Notes: generated from the letters alone by a model not told the origin. A stretch of DNA of 64,000 nucleotides from Sphaerothrix gracilis (GCF_030405905.1 NZ_JASATW010000006.1:186001-250000); one strand, 5' to 3'. Positions 34,006 through 43,573 are shown, counted from the first letter of the stretch. Translations and numbers: made by a program.

Positions 34006-35904
34006 TCACAAAGATGAGCTTTTCCCCAGATAGCCCCTCGGTGTCACGATCCAGGGGCCGTAGCGCTGGCTGCTTTGGTTGCCGATGAGGACGGTGGTAA
34101 GCATGTCAATCGGGTGATTGAGAAACTCGTCTAGGGTTGTGAGCGTGATCGATTCATCGGTTCGGTAAACCGAACGGACTAGGGCGACAGGGGTATTGGG
34201 ATCGCGGTGCTGGCGGAAAATTTGCTGGGCGATCGCAATTTGCTCCGTCCGCTTTTGCGACTTGGGATTGTAGAGAGCGACGACGAAGTCTGCTGCCGCA
34301 GCTGCCTGCAAGCGTTTTTCAATCACGGGCCAGGGAGTCAGTAAATCGCTGAGGCTAATGGCGCAAAAGTCATGCATCAGCGGCGCGCCCACTCGTGAGG
34401 CGGCAGCCTGGAGGGCAGTGATCCCGGGAAATACCTGTACCTGCTGGGCGAGTTCGGCTAAATCCTCAGCCTGTAACATTTCCAGCACCAGCCCCGCCAT
34501 GCCGTAGATACCGCAGTCCCCGGACGAAATCACCGCCACGGTCAGGCCCCGCTGGGCCAGGGCGATCGCCCGCTCTGCCCGCTGCCGTTCCTGGGTAATA
34601 GGCAACGCTTCCACAATTTGCCCCGGATGCAGCAGCGGCTTGATCAGATCTACATATAGCCCATAGCCAATGACCACATCCGCCTGAGCGATCGCCCCTT
34701 TCGCCGCTGGGGTGATCTGATCGAGGCTGCCCGGTCCGGTGCCCACTAGCCAAAGCTGACCTGTGCGCCCAGTATATTCCTGCTCCGCCTGGGCGATCGC
34801 CACCGTTACCGCTCCCGGTTCTCCGTCCTGGCGCACCACCTGCTTCGAGACTCGCAGCGCGGCAGCCGTCTCATCCGCCGCCAAGAGTGCCGCCGCCTCA
34901 GCCACGCTGGGCGTCCCGACCGCAGCAGCCACCACCTCAGAGGGCGTCGGCACATCCACCTGCCGCAGGCTTTCCGCGCTGAAGCAGCGCAGCGGCCAGC
35001 CGCGATCGCGACAGAGCTGGACTAATCCCACCTCGTCGGCTTTGAGGTCAAGGGTTCCTACCCCCGCGATCGCCGCCTCGGCCAGGTGATTTTTTTGGCA
35101 AACCTGGGCGATCGCCGTCTCTATGAGTCTCTGAGAGGTGCCCCGCTCGCAGCCAATCCCTAGCCACAGCACCCGTGGATGCCACTGAACTTTAGGCAGG
35201 CTGCTCTGCTGGGCGAAGCGGCGCTGAGCCGGACTAATCCAAACGCGGGCTGCTGGTTCAGGTCGAATTTCTTGCCGCTCCGCCGTGAACTCAGGCCAGC
35301 CCAACTGCAAGGGATGATCGGCAGGCAGCCCTGTCTGCCAGAGCGACGACCCGGCTTCTTGAATCACCTGGACGGGCTTTTCAGCGGCGATCGCGGCGCT
35401 CACCCCTGTCCAGTCACCGCTACCCCGCAGCCAGCCAAAGGGAATCCCCCAGGTATCAACTCCCGGCATTTGTAGGCGATTGGCTGCACCCGTAAGAACC
35501 GGCGTTGCGCCTAGACAGGCTGCTATAGTCTGCGTCAGGCGATCGCCGCCCGCCTGATGCCCACCGCAGAGACTGATCACAAACTGACTCTGCTCATCCA
35601 GAACGACCACAGCCGGATCGGTAGCTTTATCCGCTAGCAAAGGGGCAATCAGCCGCACAACGGCCCCCGCAGCCAAGCAAAATACTAAACCGTCATAGTC
35701 AGACCAAGCCGAGCTTAAAGCCTGCCGTAGTGAGGTTTGGTAAACATGGTGTTTAAGGCCCGTCAGCCGAGCAGCAACTGATGGATACAGCGATTCTGAC
35801 AGCCAGAGTTCGGCTCCGCTAGCCTGACACCAAGGAATAAGCTGATTAATCCCCGCTGGCGTCGTGGCGATCGCAGCTATTGAACTAGAAAGCAGCTCAT
35901 TCAT
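34006..35904 (-). CDS. cbiGH: CbiG-CbiH fusion (cobalt-precorrin lactone hydrolase and precorrin-3B C17-methyltransferase)
   Basis: A 632-residue two-domain enzyme from the ATG at 35904 (TTG four codons upstream). Residues 1-370 are CbiG: LVFCLAAGAVVRLIAPLLADKATDPAVVVLDE and GIGCERGTSQRLIE, opening the delta-lactone ring. Residues 385-632 are CbiH/CobJ, a tetrapyrrole methylase: LVGTGPGSLDQITP, VIGYGLYVDLI, SSGDCGIYGMAG and VFPGITALQAAASRVGAPLM, with ALYNPKS near the end. Together they carry out ring contraction steps of the cobalt-early B12 pathway. The fusion is common in cyanobacteria. Confidence 0.93.
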   Translation of the reverse strand: MNELLSSSIAAIATTPAGINQLIPWCQASGAELWLSESLYPSVAARLTGLKHHVYQTSLRQALSSAWSDYDGLVFCLAAGAVVRLIAPLLADKATDPAVVVLDEQSQFVISLCGGHQAGGDRLTQTIAACLGATPVLTGAANRLQMPGVDTWGIPFGWLRGSGDWTGVSAAIAAEKPVQVIQEAGSSLWQTGLPADHPLQLGWPEFTAERQEIRPEPAARVWISPAQRRFAQQSSLPKVQWHPRVLWLGIGCERGTSQRLIETAIAQVCQKNHLAEAAIAGVGTLDLKADEVGLVQLCRDRGWPLRCFSAESLRQVDVPTPSEVVAAAVGTPSVAEAAALLAADETAAALRVSKQVVRQDGEPGAVTVAIAQAEQEYTGRTGQLWLVGTGPGSLDQITPAAKGAIAQADVVIGYGLYVDLIKPLLHPGQIVEALPITQERQRAERAIALAQRGLTVAVISSGDCGIYGMAGLVLEMLQAEDLAELAQQVQVFPGITALQAAASRVGAPLMHDFCAISLSDLLTPWPVIEKRLQAAAAADFVVALYNPKSQKRTEQIAIAQQIFRQHRDPNTPVALVRSVYRTDESITLTTLDEFLNHPIDMLTTVLIGNQSSQRYGPWIVTPRGYLGKSSSL

Positions 35905-36015
35905 AAAATTAGGCAAACGTAACTGATTAATTTACAAACACAAAAATTGGTCGCTGGGCATCCTATGATAGGCCCTCAAACACCTGTAAACTTCAGTTGC
36001 AGCCCCCCAGCTTTT

Positions 36016-36029
36016 GTAGCAACATATAC
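36016..36029 (+). promoter_or_regulatory. predicted NtcA-binding site upstream of glnB
   Basis: The sequence GTA-N8-TAC occurs 79 bp before the glnB start, matching the consensus of the nitrogen regulator NtcA. A TAGCGG-like weak -10 box lies about 24 bp downstream, near the expected distance for NtcA-activated promoters. No second site was seen. Confidence 0.6.
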
Positions 36030-36107
36030 AGACATGGGGCGATTTTTGAAACTTAGCGGTTCATTTCCAGTTCAAGTCACAGTCCATTCATTTAGGAGTC
36101 TAGAGTT

Positions 36108-36446
36108 TTGAAAAAGATTGATGCAATTATCCGGCCCGCAAAGCTGCAAGATGTCAAAGCCGCTTTGCTGAAAGCAGGCGTGTCCGGCATGACGCTCTCT
36201 GAGGTCAGAGGCTTTGGTCGGCAAAAAGGGCAAACAGAGGTGTACCGAGGAGCCAAGTACACCGTCGATTTCCTGCAAAAGCTTTGCCTAACCGTTGTGG
36301 TCGAGGATCATCAGCTCGATAAAGTCTTGGAGACGATTGCCGCTGCCGCCAATACCGGGCAAATTGGCGATGGTAAGATTTTTGTTTCACCCGTTGAAAA
36401 GGTTTACCGCATTCGGACAGGTGAAACGGATTCAGACGCAGTGTAA
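36108..36446 (+). CDS. glnB: PII nitrogen regulatory protein
   Basis: A 112-residue PII signal protein that senses 2-oxoglutarate and ATP/ADP and controls nitrogen and carbon metabolism. Family marks are MKKIDAIIRP, SEVRGFGRQKGQTE in the T-loop stem, GQIGDGKIFVSPVEK (B-loop) and the final RIRTGE. The T-loop reads VYRGAKY: residue 49 is Ala where other cyanobacteria have the phosphorylated Ser49, residue 50 is Lys instead of Glu/Ala, and Tyr51 is kept. Position 11 is Ala instead of Phe. The start is TTG with AGGAG 9 nt upstream. An NtcA-type site precedes it. Confidence 0.93.
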   Translation: MKKIDAIIRPAKLQDVKAALLKAGVSGMTLSEVRGFGRQKGQTEVYRGAKYTVDFLQKLCLTVVVEDHQLDKVLETIAAAANTGQIGDGKIFVSPVEKVYRIRTGETDSDAV

Positions 36447-36450
36447 AGCC

Positions 36451-37272
36451 TTAAGGTAGGACGGCGGTGCTGTTGAGGCTGATTTGCTCTTCCTGAGAGA
36501 AAGTAACTTCAGCAACCATGCCGGGTTCGCCCAGCTTTTCCGCCTCCTTACCGTTGTGAGCCACCAGGACGCCGCCAGCATTGCCTGCTCTTACGGTGAG
36601 CTGCTCGTCTGCCTGCCACTGCTGGCTTTCACCCTCTTTCATAATGCCTTCAAACTGCGTTTCCCCGTCTACCACAACCCGCATCCAAGACTGGGAAATC
36701 AAAACAACCTTGACCTGAATCCCCTCGGCTGGCAAAGCTTCCGTGATGGTTGGTGATTCAGCACTGGCCGCACCCTCTGGCTGAGACGCGTTCCCTGCGG
36801 GCGGCTGTTGGGCTTCCTCAAGCTGATTTAAAGGATCTAAGGCTGGCAAGGTAGCAGCTTCTGGTGTGTTGCGCTGAAGTACATAGGAAAGACCGCTTAC
36901 CGCAGCGATCATAATCAGCACATAGACCGCATAGAGGTGAAACGGACGGAGCTGAGCGGCGGCTGACGTCTGCCAAGATAAGCCCGCCTTGCGCAGATGC
37001 GGGTGAAGCACAAACTGGCTGGCGACCATCTCACCGTCAAGACCTAGTTTAGTAGCATACAGCTTGATTAGCCCTCGGATATAGATGGGTTCTGGCAGTT
37101 GCTCTAAATCAGCAGACTCAATAGCTGCCAGCAGGCTACGGCGGATTAGCGTCCGGCTGGCCAGTTCCTCTAAAGATAGAGACTGCTGCTCACGCGACTG
37201 CTTCAGAAAGCTGCCAATTTCGGCTAGCTGTTCTCGCTGCATCTGTTCTAGGTCTCGGACTTTTTTCTTCAT
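36451..37272 (-). CDS. RodZ-like helix-turn-helix membrane protein
   Basis: A 273-residue protein. Residues 17-78 form a Cro/C1-type HTH (GSFLKQSREQQSLSLEELA, then RRSLLAAIES), followed by a single membrane helix at about 112-134 (YAVYVLIMIAAVSGLSYVL), a Pro/Gln/Ala-rich linker and a C-terminal DUF4115 beta domain (ISQSWMRVVVDGETQFEG). This is the RodZ layout, linked to MreB and cell shape; cyanobacterial members are poorly studied. It converges with glnB, the stops being 4 bp apart. Confidence 0.82.
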   Translation of the reverse strand: MKKKVRDLEQMQREQLAEIGSFLKQSREQQSLSLEELASRTLIRRSLLAAIESADLEQLPEPIYIRGLIKLYATKLGLDGEMVASQFVLHPHLRKAGLSWQTSAAAQLRPFHLYAVYVLIMIAAVSGLSYVLQRNTPEAATLPALDPLNQLEEAQQPPAGNASQPEGAASAESPTITEALPAEGIQVKVVLISQSWMRVVVDGETQFEGIMKEGESQQWQADEQLTVRAGNAGGVLVAHNGKEAEKLGEPGMVAEVTFSQEEQISLNSTAVLP

Positions 37273-37306
37273 GGGCTAACCATCAGGAGCATAGAAGCCT
37301 CGCTGT

Positions 37307-38086
37307 TCATTGTGAACTAGCTGGCATATGACTTGACGAAATCAGGGATGTATCAGGCATCGTTTGAGTCAGCATAGCCACTTCTGGGGCAGCTAAGATC
37401 CGGTAATGACCGCTTGGCAACTTGCCAAGCTCAATTGGGCCAATAGCAGTTCGCTTGAGCGTAACTACTGGATGACCGAGCTGTTTAGCCACGCGACGAA
37501 TCTGTCGGTTGCGCCCTTCCCGCAAGACTACGCGCAGCAGCGTCCGGTCTGGAGCTGACTGCTTTAGCACTTTTATCTGGGCGGGCAGCGTTTTTCGCCC
37601 TAATAGGACTATACCGTGTCGCCACTGCTGCAGACGATGGGCTGAGGGACGGCCCTCAACCTCGACTTCATAGGTTTTAGCGATTTGATGCCGGGGATGG
37701 GTGAGCTGATAGGTCAGATGACCATCGTTGGTTAGCAACAGCGCTCCGGTAGAGTCGGCATCTAGTCGGCCTACCGGATGAATGCCCTGCCCTTGCTGCC
37801 AGGCTAGAGGCAGCAGACTGAGAACAGTGGGCCGTCCCCAGGGATCTTCGCAGGTAGAAACGACGCCTGCTGGCTTATGCAGCAGCAGGTAGTAGCTATC
37901 TGGCTGATTAGCAGGCTTCAGCACTAAACCATCAACGGCAATTTCATCGGTTTGCGGATCGGCTTTTTGGCCTAGCTCCGCGATCGCCCCATTGAGCATG
38001 ACGCGACCTTCGCGGATAAGCTGCTCGGCCTGTCGGCGAGAAGCCACTCCCCACTGAGATAAAACCTTCTGTAGCCGCTCCTCCAT
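37307..38086 (-). CDS. rRNA pseudouridine synthase (RsuA/RluB family)
   Basis: A 259-residue enzyme with an N-terminal S4 RNA-binding domain (EERLQKVLSQWGVASRRQAE) and a catalytic domain. The catalytic Asp is in GRLDADSTGALLLTNDG. LLLHKPAGVVST and REGRNRQIRRV are further family motifs. It converts specific uridines of ribosomal RNA to pseudouridine; whether 16S or 23S cannot be told. It lies 34 bp upstream of the RodZ-like gene on the same strand. Confidence 0.9.
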   Translation of the reverse strand: MEERLQKVLSQWGVASRRQAEQLIREGRVMLNGAIAELGQKADPQTDEIAVDGLVLKPANQPDSYYLLLHKPAGVVSTCEDPWGRPTVLSLLPLAWQQGQGIHPVGRLDADSTGALLLTNDGHLTYQLTHPRHQIAKTYEVEVEGRPSAHRLQQWRHGIVLLGRKTLPAQIKVLKQSAPDRTLLRVVLREGRNRQIRRVAKQLGHPVVTLKRTAIGPIELGKLPSGHYRILAAPEVAMLTQTMPDTSLISSSHMPASSQ

Positions 38087-38173
38087 ACCAGGGTCTAAAT
38101 CAAGCTAATATTGCAAACCGCTCAGGCATTATTGAAGCAGGTTATTACAGAAGATTACAAGTGGGGAAGACCG

Positions 38174-39523
38174 TTATTGTGCGGCTGAAACCGGGGTAAT
38201 CAGCAATCGATAAGGTAAATAAATCTTCAGCCACCCACCCCCCGTATCCGGATGATTGTTCGCCTCCACCCGCCCCTGATGAGCCTCAATAATTTGTCGC
38301 ACAATAGCCAATCCCAACCCTGTGCCCCCTTTGATCACTTCCTGCTTGGGCGTACCGAGACTGGTAGAGACCTCTAACCTTTGGGTTCGGCTGCGGGCCG
38401 GATCAGCCCGATAAAATCGTTCAAATACGTGGGGCAGGTCTTGCTCAACAAACCCAGGGCCAGCATCAGTAATTTCGAGCAGAACGTAGCCTGCGTTTTC
38501 TGAGACATCGCTAGGGTGGATGCTGAGGGCAGCTTGAATATGCTGTCGGGGCGGGCTGTACTTGATAGCGTTATCCAGTAAATTGACCAGCACCCGGTAC
38601 ATTAGGGATTCGTCTAGCTCAATCAGCAGTTTTTCAGGGCCAAAATAGGTAATCTGTAGCTGCTTGATGCGGGCTAAGGGTTCCAAACTCTGCCAGGCGG
38701 CAAAGATAAGCTGGGTGAAGTCTAGGGCTTTGGTGTTGAGGCCGCTGAAGTGTGGTCCTTCTAAACGGCTGAGATTTAGCAGGTCTTCAATCAGGTTGCT
38801 GAGGCGAATGGTTTCATTCAGCAGGCGATCGAGCCAGCCCTGTAGAGAGGCATCAACGCGAGTCTTTAAGGTTTCTGCCACTAGGCGAATTGAGGTCAGC
38901 GGCGTTTTTAGCTCGTGGGCGACATCTGACATCCAGCGATCGCGCTGCTGGATTAGCCGCGTGGCCTCCCGCCGGTTTTCCAAAAAAACGCCTATTTGGC
39001 CTCTTTGCAGCGGAAAGGCAGAGCCTCGTAGCGGGTAAGCCGGACGCTCTGATAGATCAAATGGATCGGCTGGAGCTGAATAAAGCGTCCAGTCTTGATG
39101 GCCAGGCTGCTGGCTTTGACGAGTGCTCTCAATAAGCTGATCTAACTCATAGGAGCGAACGACTTCTAATAAGAGGCGAGGCAGAGCTTCTGTATCCGTC
39201 GAGAGCGGTTTTAGGGCTAGCAGCTTTGCGGCCCGCGAATTGTACCAAAGTAGCTGGTTCTCTTCGTCTACCAGCAAGTAGCCAATCGGGGCTTTTTCTA
39301 AAATTTGCTGATAGGCCTGTAGCTGCTGCTCTAGCTGGGCAATATCGCCCCGCTGCTGGGCGATCGCGCTAGAAAGCTGAGACGCATAGGAAATACCGTT
39401 CACCCCGGCATCAGATTTGAGCTTTTGCAGCCACACTTTGAGCCGCGAACTGTACCAAGCCCGATACCAAAGCAGCAGGCTTAGCCCTAATCCAAGCCCC
39501 AGCAAAAACCACAGTAGCGGCAC
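38174..39523 (-). CDS. PAS sensor histidine kinase, SphS/PhoR-like
   Basis: A 449-residue kinase. It has one N-terminal hydrophobic helix (LLWFLLGLGLGLSLLLWY), a short coiled coil, a PAS domain from about 72 (ILEKAPIGYLLVDEENQ), the HisKA phosphoacceptor His203 in VAHELKTPLTS, and an ATPase domain with NLLDNAIKYSP, TDAGPGF, FERFYRAD and GGTGLGLAIV. The single N-terminal helix plus PAS is the layout of SphS, the phosphate-starvation kinase of cyanobacteria. The partner regulator is not adjacent, so the identity is probable only. GTG start. Confidence 0.78.
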   Translation of the reverse strand: MPLLWFLLGLGLGLSLLLWYRAWYSSRLKVWLQKLKSDAGVNGISYASQLSSAIAQQRGDIAQLEQQLQAYQQILEKAPIGYLLVDEENQLLWYNSRAAKLLALKPLSTDTEALPRLLLEVVRSYELDQLIESTRQSQQPGHQDWTLYSAPADPFDLSERPAYPLRGSAFPLQRGQIGVFLENRREATRLIQQRDRWMSDVAHELKTPLTSIRLVAETLKTRVDASLQGWLDRLLNETIRLSNLIEDLLNLSRLEGPHFSGLNTKALDFTQLIFAAWQSLEPLARIKQLQITYFGPEKLLIELDESLMYRVLVNLLDNAIKYSPPRQHIQAALSIHPSDVSENAGYVLLEITDAGPGFVEQDLPHVFERFYRADPARSRTQRLEVSTSLGTPKQEVIKGGTGLGLAIVRQIIEAHQGRVEANNHPDTGGGWLKIYLPYRLLITPVSAAQ

Positions 39524-39654
39524 AGTCTTTCCCTAAGCATCGTTTTAAGCATACTCAATGAAACTGATTAAAGTCTCTTGCGATCGCTCAAAAATTGAGT
39601 GCTGATCAGAAGAGGCAAGGCTCGCTAGACCTGGGAAAATTGCTGGCAACAGCC

Positions 39655-40782
39655 TTAAGGCGCGCCTGTATTGCTGGTGTCGGGCAAAGAAGTGAGTAAA
39701 TCGCCCGGTTCACCCAACGCCTCTATCCAATTGACGACCTGAGGGTGCTGTTGCTGCCAGACTTCACACTGAGCTTTTACATCGGCCAGATGAGCTTCTA
39801 CGTTATCAGGCGTTACGTAAACGCCAAAATCTGCTGGCCCTGCGGCAACTTCATGATCAAATAGCCGATTCAGGATAATATTTCCCACTAAAAATGTGTA
39901 ATGGGACGGATCGTCAAAATGCTGCATGTCCGAAACAATCGGCTCTGTCGTAATGCTGTTGCAGCCTGCAAAATCCCAAACGGGATGAATGGCAACAATT
40001 TCTTTTAGCCACTGCTGATAAGCTGGCCACAGATTTTTAACCTTAGCAATATGAAACAAGCTCACATGCAGCGGCGGAACAAAAACCTTTAAATCAATCG
40101 ATTCTGCTGCGGCCATAGCCGTAATTTCTCGAAACTGCTCTAGCGTTTCTGGCGATCGCTGATAGTTCCAATACATCTCCTCCGCTGCCGAAAAGTCTTC
40201 TAAAATTTCAATCTCAAAAATCTGTTGCCGCTGCTGGGGATCAATGTATCTACTGCCAGTGCCATCTTCATTAAAATAAGCGCCTCGTTGCGCTGGATTA
40301 AAGGTAAGCTGGAGAGCGCTTAGAGAAAAATATAGTGCTAAAAAGTCTTTTACAGGTATTTTTTCAGCCGCGATACGCGCCTCGGAAAATCCCGGCCTGA
40401 CCCCTCTCGAAGCATTAAAGGCATAAAAGTCTAGGCCGACGACAGCAGTTTTCAAAGTGCCTTGGGCAGCCGAGTGTTGAAAATACTGCTGCACCTCGTA
40501 AATATTTGCCCCCAAAACACCGAGGTTATAAGCTGAAGCATAACGATCAAAGACAGCATGGTTGGGATCAAGTCCTCGAACAACTCCAGAAGATCCCAGC
40601 AAAACAGCTTCTGGATTCAGCCGATTGACTTTCAGGGCCTTGACGAGGCGGTCATTGTGAACACGCCCGCCCCGGCCTCTCAAACCGTAGGGATCGCTGA
40701 TAAAGTTAATAGCAAAAACTACGCTCAGGCCAATCGCGATGCAGCTAGAAAAAGTTTTCAAAAACGAGTTATAAGATGCCAT
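39655..40782 (-). CDS. SGNH-hydrolase-like membrane-anchored protein
   Basis: A 375-residue protein with an N-terminal signal anchor (SCIAIGLSVVFAINFIS). An SGNH/DHHW-like fold is suggested by AVLLGSSGVVRGLDPN (about 59-74), VVGLDFYAFNASRG, and a C-terminal HFDDPSHYTFLVGN with Asp and His in the place of the catalytic DxxH. Such proteins modify exopolysaccharides or act with O-acyltransferases. No partner gene is next to it. Assignment rests on these motifs only. Confidence 0.62.
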   Translation of the reverse strand: MASYNSFLKTFSSCIAIGLSVVFAINFISDPYGLRGRGGRVHNDRLVKALKVNRLNPEAVLLGSSGVVRGLDPNHAVFDRYASAYNLGVLGANIYEVQQYFQHSAAQGTLKTAVVGLDFYAFNASRGVRPGFSEARIAAEKIPVKDFLALYFSLSALQLTFNPAQRGAYFNEDGTGSRYIDPQQRQQIFEIEILEDFSAAEEMYWNYQRSPETLEQFREITAMAAAESIDLKVFVPPLHVSLFHIAKVKNLWPAYQQWLKEIVAIHPVWDFAGCNSITTEPIVSDMQHFDDPSHYTFLVGNIILNRLFDHEVAAGPADFGVYVTPDNVEAHLADVKAQCEVWQQQHPQVVNWIEALGEPGDLLTSLPDTSNTGAP

Positions 40783-41331
40783 AGCCAGTTTTGAAAATTG
40801 ATGGATTAAGCATTTTTTGAAATCGAACCCATAGGCTATATGTCCAGGCGGAAATAGCCCTTCAAGCCACCGGATGATTCTGCTGCAATTGAATAGCTAA
40901 AGTTGACCGAGACACTGACTCGATCATTCCGTATCGCTTTTACACTATTCGCGCAAGCAGCTCAGCCGAAGATGAGAATTTAGCTGATGTCTTGAGTAAT
41001 CCTACTGACCTAAAATATAAAGCTGCTGCCCAGAACTATTGTTTTGAGACGGCTGACTTTACTCAATCTTCTTAATTAATTCAAAGATTTTTCTGCGGAT
41101 TTGTGTCTGAAGTCAAGTAAAAATAAAAATTTTGTAATCGCAGCTAAAACTGTCTTGCTGCGGCAAAGCCCCTGATTTTCTGCAAGATGGCGACCTGAGG
41201 ATAGCGACTCAAGGACAGCGAGTGCCAGCCACAGATCGGATCAACAGTAATTTTCCAAAATTTCATAATCCTCGGGCTAGCTTTTCAGTCAAACCACCAG
41301 TAGCCAGAACAATACGCATTGAACCAAAAAA
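40783..41331. other. 549-bp intergenic stretch
   Basis: No open reading frame with good codon use is found on either strand and no repeat is recognised. The base composition is more AT-rich than the flanking genes. The first 100 bp should contain the promoter of the SGNH-like gene, which reads leftward. Confidence 0.4.
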
Positions 41332-41359
41332 GCCTCTCTAGCTACTCAGCTAGAGAGGC
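41332..41359 (-). terminator. intrinsic terminator of the SLH gene
   Basis: A perfect 12-bp stem GCCTCTCTAGCT / AGCTAGAGAGGC with a 4-nt loop (41344-41347) lies 24 bp past the stop codon. On the minus strand it is followed by TTTTTT, the classic rho-independent layout. Confidence 0.9.
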
Positions 41360-41383
41360 CAGGATAATGACAATCGCTAACTG

Positions 41384-42619
41384 TTAGGGTGATTGGGGAG
41401 CTTCGCAGTCAAAGAGCCGCACGATGGCCGCAGAAGCGTAGTTCCTCAGAGCTGGCGCACTGGGGGCGAAAGCAGTACCCGTCTCGTTGAGCGGCGAGGC
41501 TACGCCGCAGTGAGCCGACATCAGGCTGATTAGATTTTCGCCCCAGTGACCGTTGATATCTGTGAAGCCAAAGGGCTGCTGATTCAAGGGTAGATCAGGG
41601 CTAAGACCTAGCTGGCGACGACGGAATTCAGCCGCCCGGCGAATCATAGCCATCAGCTCAACGCGAGAAACCGTTGCAGAGGGCCGGAAAGTACCTACCA
41701 CGTCACCGCTGACAATGCCATTGTCTTTGGCGAACTTGATTTTAGCCGCACTCCAGCGATTCGCCGCGACGTCGGGGAAAGGAGCCGTGGAAACCTGGTT
41801 AGGCACAGCTAGATCGACATTGGGCAGCTGAACCTTTAGCGCTTCAACTAGCATCGAAACGGCCTGCTCACGGGTCACAGGCTGGCGCGGGCCAAAGGTG
41901 CCGTCTTGAAAACCGGAGATGAAGCCAATTTCAGTAGCCCGCTCAATCTGATTGGCATAGAGATCGCCGCGAGTATCTGGGAAGGTCGGCGGCGTGGGCG
42001 TGGGGGTCGGCGTAGGAGTCGGCGTGGGGGTGGGCGTCGGCGTAGCAACCCCTTCAGCCGCCAATACCTGAGCTAAGGTCAAATCGTTCGTGAAGTAGTA
42101 GTGCCCTAGGGTGCGGCCTTCATAAGTACGCTTCGTCAGACGCCAGCCTGGATTGAGCATGAGCTTAGTGAAGCCAGTGTTGCTCACGCCTGCGGCTCGA
42201 CCAATTGTAAAGCGACCACTGGTGTTAGAAACTCCCTGCAGTACGAGGTTGCCGCCTTGCTCGCGCACTTGCAAGCGGAAGCTAGGGCCAAGGTCAGCAT
42301 TGGCTAAGCGGATAGAATAGCCGTTGCTGTCCGCAGCGCGGTTACAAATACCCGTGAAGTCAAAGTTTAGGAGCAGGGGCGTCACTGCCACTGGATTAGA
42401 GCCAGATTCGCTCCAGCACTGACGCTCATCGGTGACTTGCTCGTAGACATATAGCTCATAGGGAATGAACCGAGAACCCGGTGCTGCAATGACAACGACC
42501 TCGTCTTGGTCAATTTCGGTGCTGCCAAAGGTTTGAGCCAGCGCCGTACCCGTGCCGCCCAAAAGCCCTATTGCTGAAACTGCGAGGGCTGCTGCTTTCA
42601 GCCGTACAGAAGTTTTCAT
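41384..42619 (-). CDS. DUF3747 and S-layer homology domain protein
   Basis: A 411-residue secreted protein. A signal peptide (AALAVSAIGLLGGTGTALA) is followed by a DUF3747-like domain up to about 195 (FGSTEIDQDEVVVIAAPGSR, then DERQCW and FNFDFTG-like blocks). A Pro-Thr repeat linker (about 194-214) leads to two or three SLH motifs: YANQIERATEIGFISGFQDG, then AAKIKFAKDNGIVSGD, and a weaker third (GHWGENLISLMSAHC). SLH domains hold proteins to the cell-wall polymer, so this is an envelope protein. An intrinsic terminator follows. Confidence 0.88.
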   Translation of the reverse strand: MKTSVRLKAAALAVSAIGLLGGTGTALAQTFGSTEIDQDEVVVIAAPGSRFIPYELYVYEQVTDERQCWSESGSNPVAVTPLLLNFDFTGICNRAADSNGYSIRLANADLGPSFRLQVREQGGNLVLQGVSNTSGRFTIGRAAGVSNTGFTKLMLNPGWRLTKRTYEGRTLGHYYFTNDLTLAQVLAAEGVATPTPTPTPTPTPTPTPTPPTFPDTRGDLYANQIERATEIGFISGFQDGTFGPRQPVTREQAVSMLVEALKVQLPNVDLAVPNQVSTAPFPDVAANRWSAAKIKFAKDNGIVSGDVVGTFRPSATVSRVELMAMIRRAAEFRRRQLGLSPDLPLNQQPFGFTDINGHWGENLISLMSAHCGVASPLNETGTAFAPSAPALRNYASAAIVRLFDCEAPQSP

Positions 42620-43000
42620 GTTAATCCTTGCTTACCTGTGAATTTGAACAGTGCTGCCGGACAGCCGGAGATGCACACCCGCTTGCAGAGGGCAGTCATA
42701 GGGCATCGAGCTGTTGCAGACTTTTTGAGTGAATTTTTGCTATGTATCTTTGCTGTCGAGGTTGAGTCTACAGCAGAAGGAATTGGAATTGAGTTTAACT
42801 TGAGGATAAGACTGTTTCGCTTTGCTCCAATCGGTAAGATCCAATACAGATCTTAAAAATCCAGTCCTCACACTTATCTCCCTTGTAGAAATTCTTCACG
42901 ACAACAAGGCAAAATAGAGCTGGGTTTGGACAGTTTCTCATGGGGCACACTTGAATGAGCCTCTGCGTCAGTCAGATAGGGCTAGTTGAGGAGTAAGGCT
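42620..43000. other. divergent promoter region, 381 bp
   Basis: The gap lies between the start of the SLH gene (leftward) and the pentapeptide gene (rightward). A 72-codon frame at 42638-42856 has no ribosome site and no resemblance to known proteins, so I do not call it. AGGAG at 42989-42993 is the ribosome site of the pentapeptide gene. No clear promoter boxes. Confidence 0.45.
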
Positions 43001-43573
43001 TTGCAGCGCGATCGCCGTCAAATTATTGGTACGTTTCTCGTAGCAGCTTTTACGGGGCTTGGGAGTCTGTCTCTACCGGCAATTGCAGAAGACAGCGAAG
43101 TGGAAGCTTTGCGCAAAGTCCGGCAGGTGGTAGAAAACAACGGCTGTCCCGGCTGCGACCTGCGCGATATAGATTTGCGGCGGCTAGACTTAGGCGGGGC
43201 TGACCTCAGCGGGGCCAATTTAGCCGGGGCTAACTTCTATCGCAGCCGCCTCGACGGCGCTAATTTGAGCGGGGCCAATCTGGAAAATGCTTACTTCGGC
43301 AACGCCAGCCTACAGTATGCCAATCTAGCGACTGCCAACCTCCAGGACGCCGATCTAACGCGGGCTACTGTGACGGATGCTGACCTGTCACGGGCTAATC
43401 TGCGCAATGCCCGGATTGAGCAAACCGACTTTCGCGGAGCGCGGTTACCCCAGGCTGACATGACCGGGGCGCTGGTAATTAGCAGCAATTTTGCTGAAGC
43501 CTACCTGTGTGAGGCAATTACCCAATATGGCTGGGAATATGTAAGTGACTGCGAATACTTGACGATTGACTAA
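43001..43573 (+). CDS. secreted pentapeptide-repeat protein
   Basis: A 190-residue protein. I choose the TTG at 43001 because AGGAG lies 7 nt upstream; the TTG at 42986 has none. A signal peptide (FLVAAFTGLGSLSLPAIA) is followed by a short helix with a CPGC motif and then about 20 pentapeptide units of the A(D/N)Lxx type (for example DLGGADLSGANLAGANF). Such units form a right-handed quadrilateral helix. Many cyanobacterial members are periplasmic and of unknown function. Two further Cys residues near the C-terminus could form a disulphide. Confidence 0.85.
   Translation: MQRDRRQIIGTFLVAAFTGLGSLSLPAIAEDSEVEALRKVRQVVENNGCPGCDLRDIDLRRLDLGGADLSGANLAGANFYRSRLDGANLSGANLENAYFGNASLQYANLATANLQDADLTRATVTDADLSRANLRNARIEQTDFRGARLPQADMTGALVISSNFAEAYLCEAITQYGWEYVSDCEYLTID

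Noticed and set aside
42638..42856. 72-codon frame between the SLH and pentapeptide genes.
   Set aside because: It lies in a divergent promoter region, has no ribosome site and no recognisable sequence.
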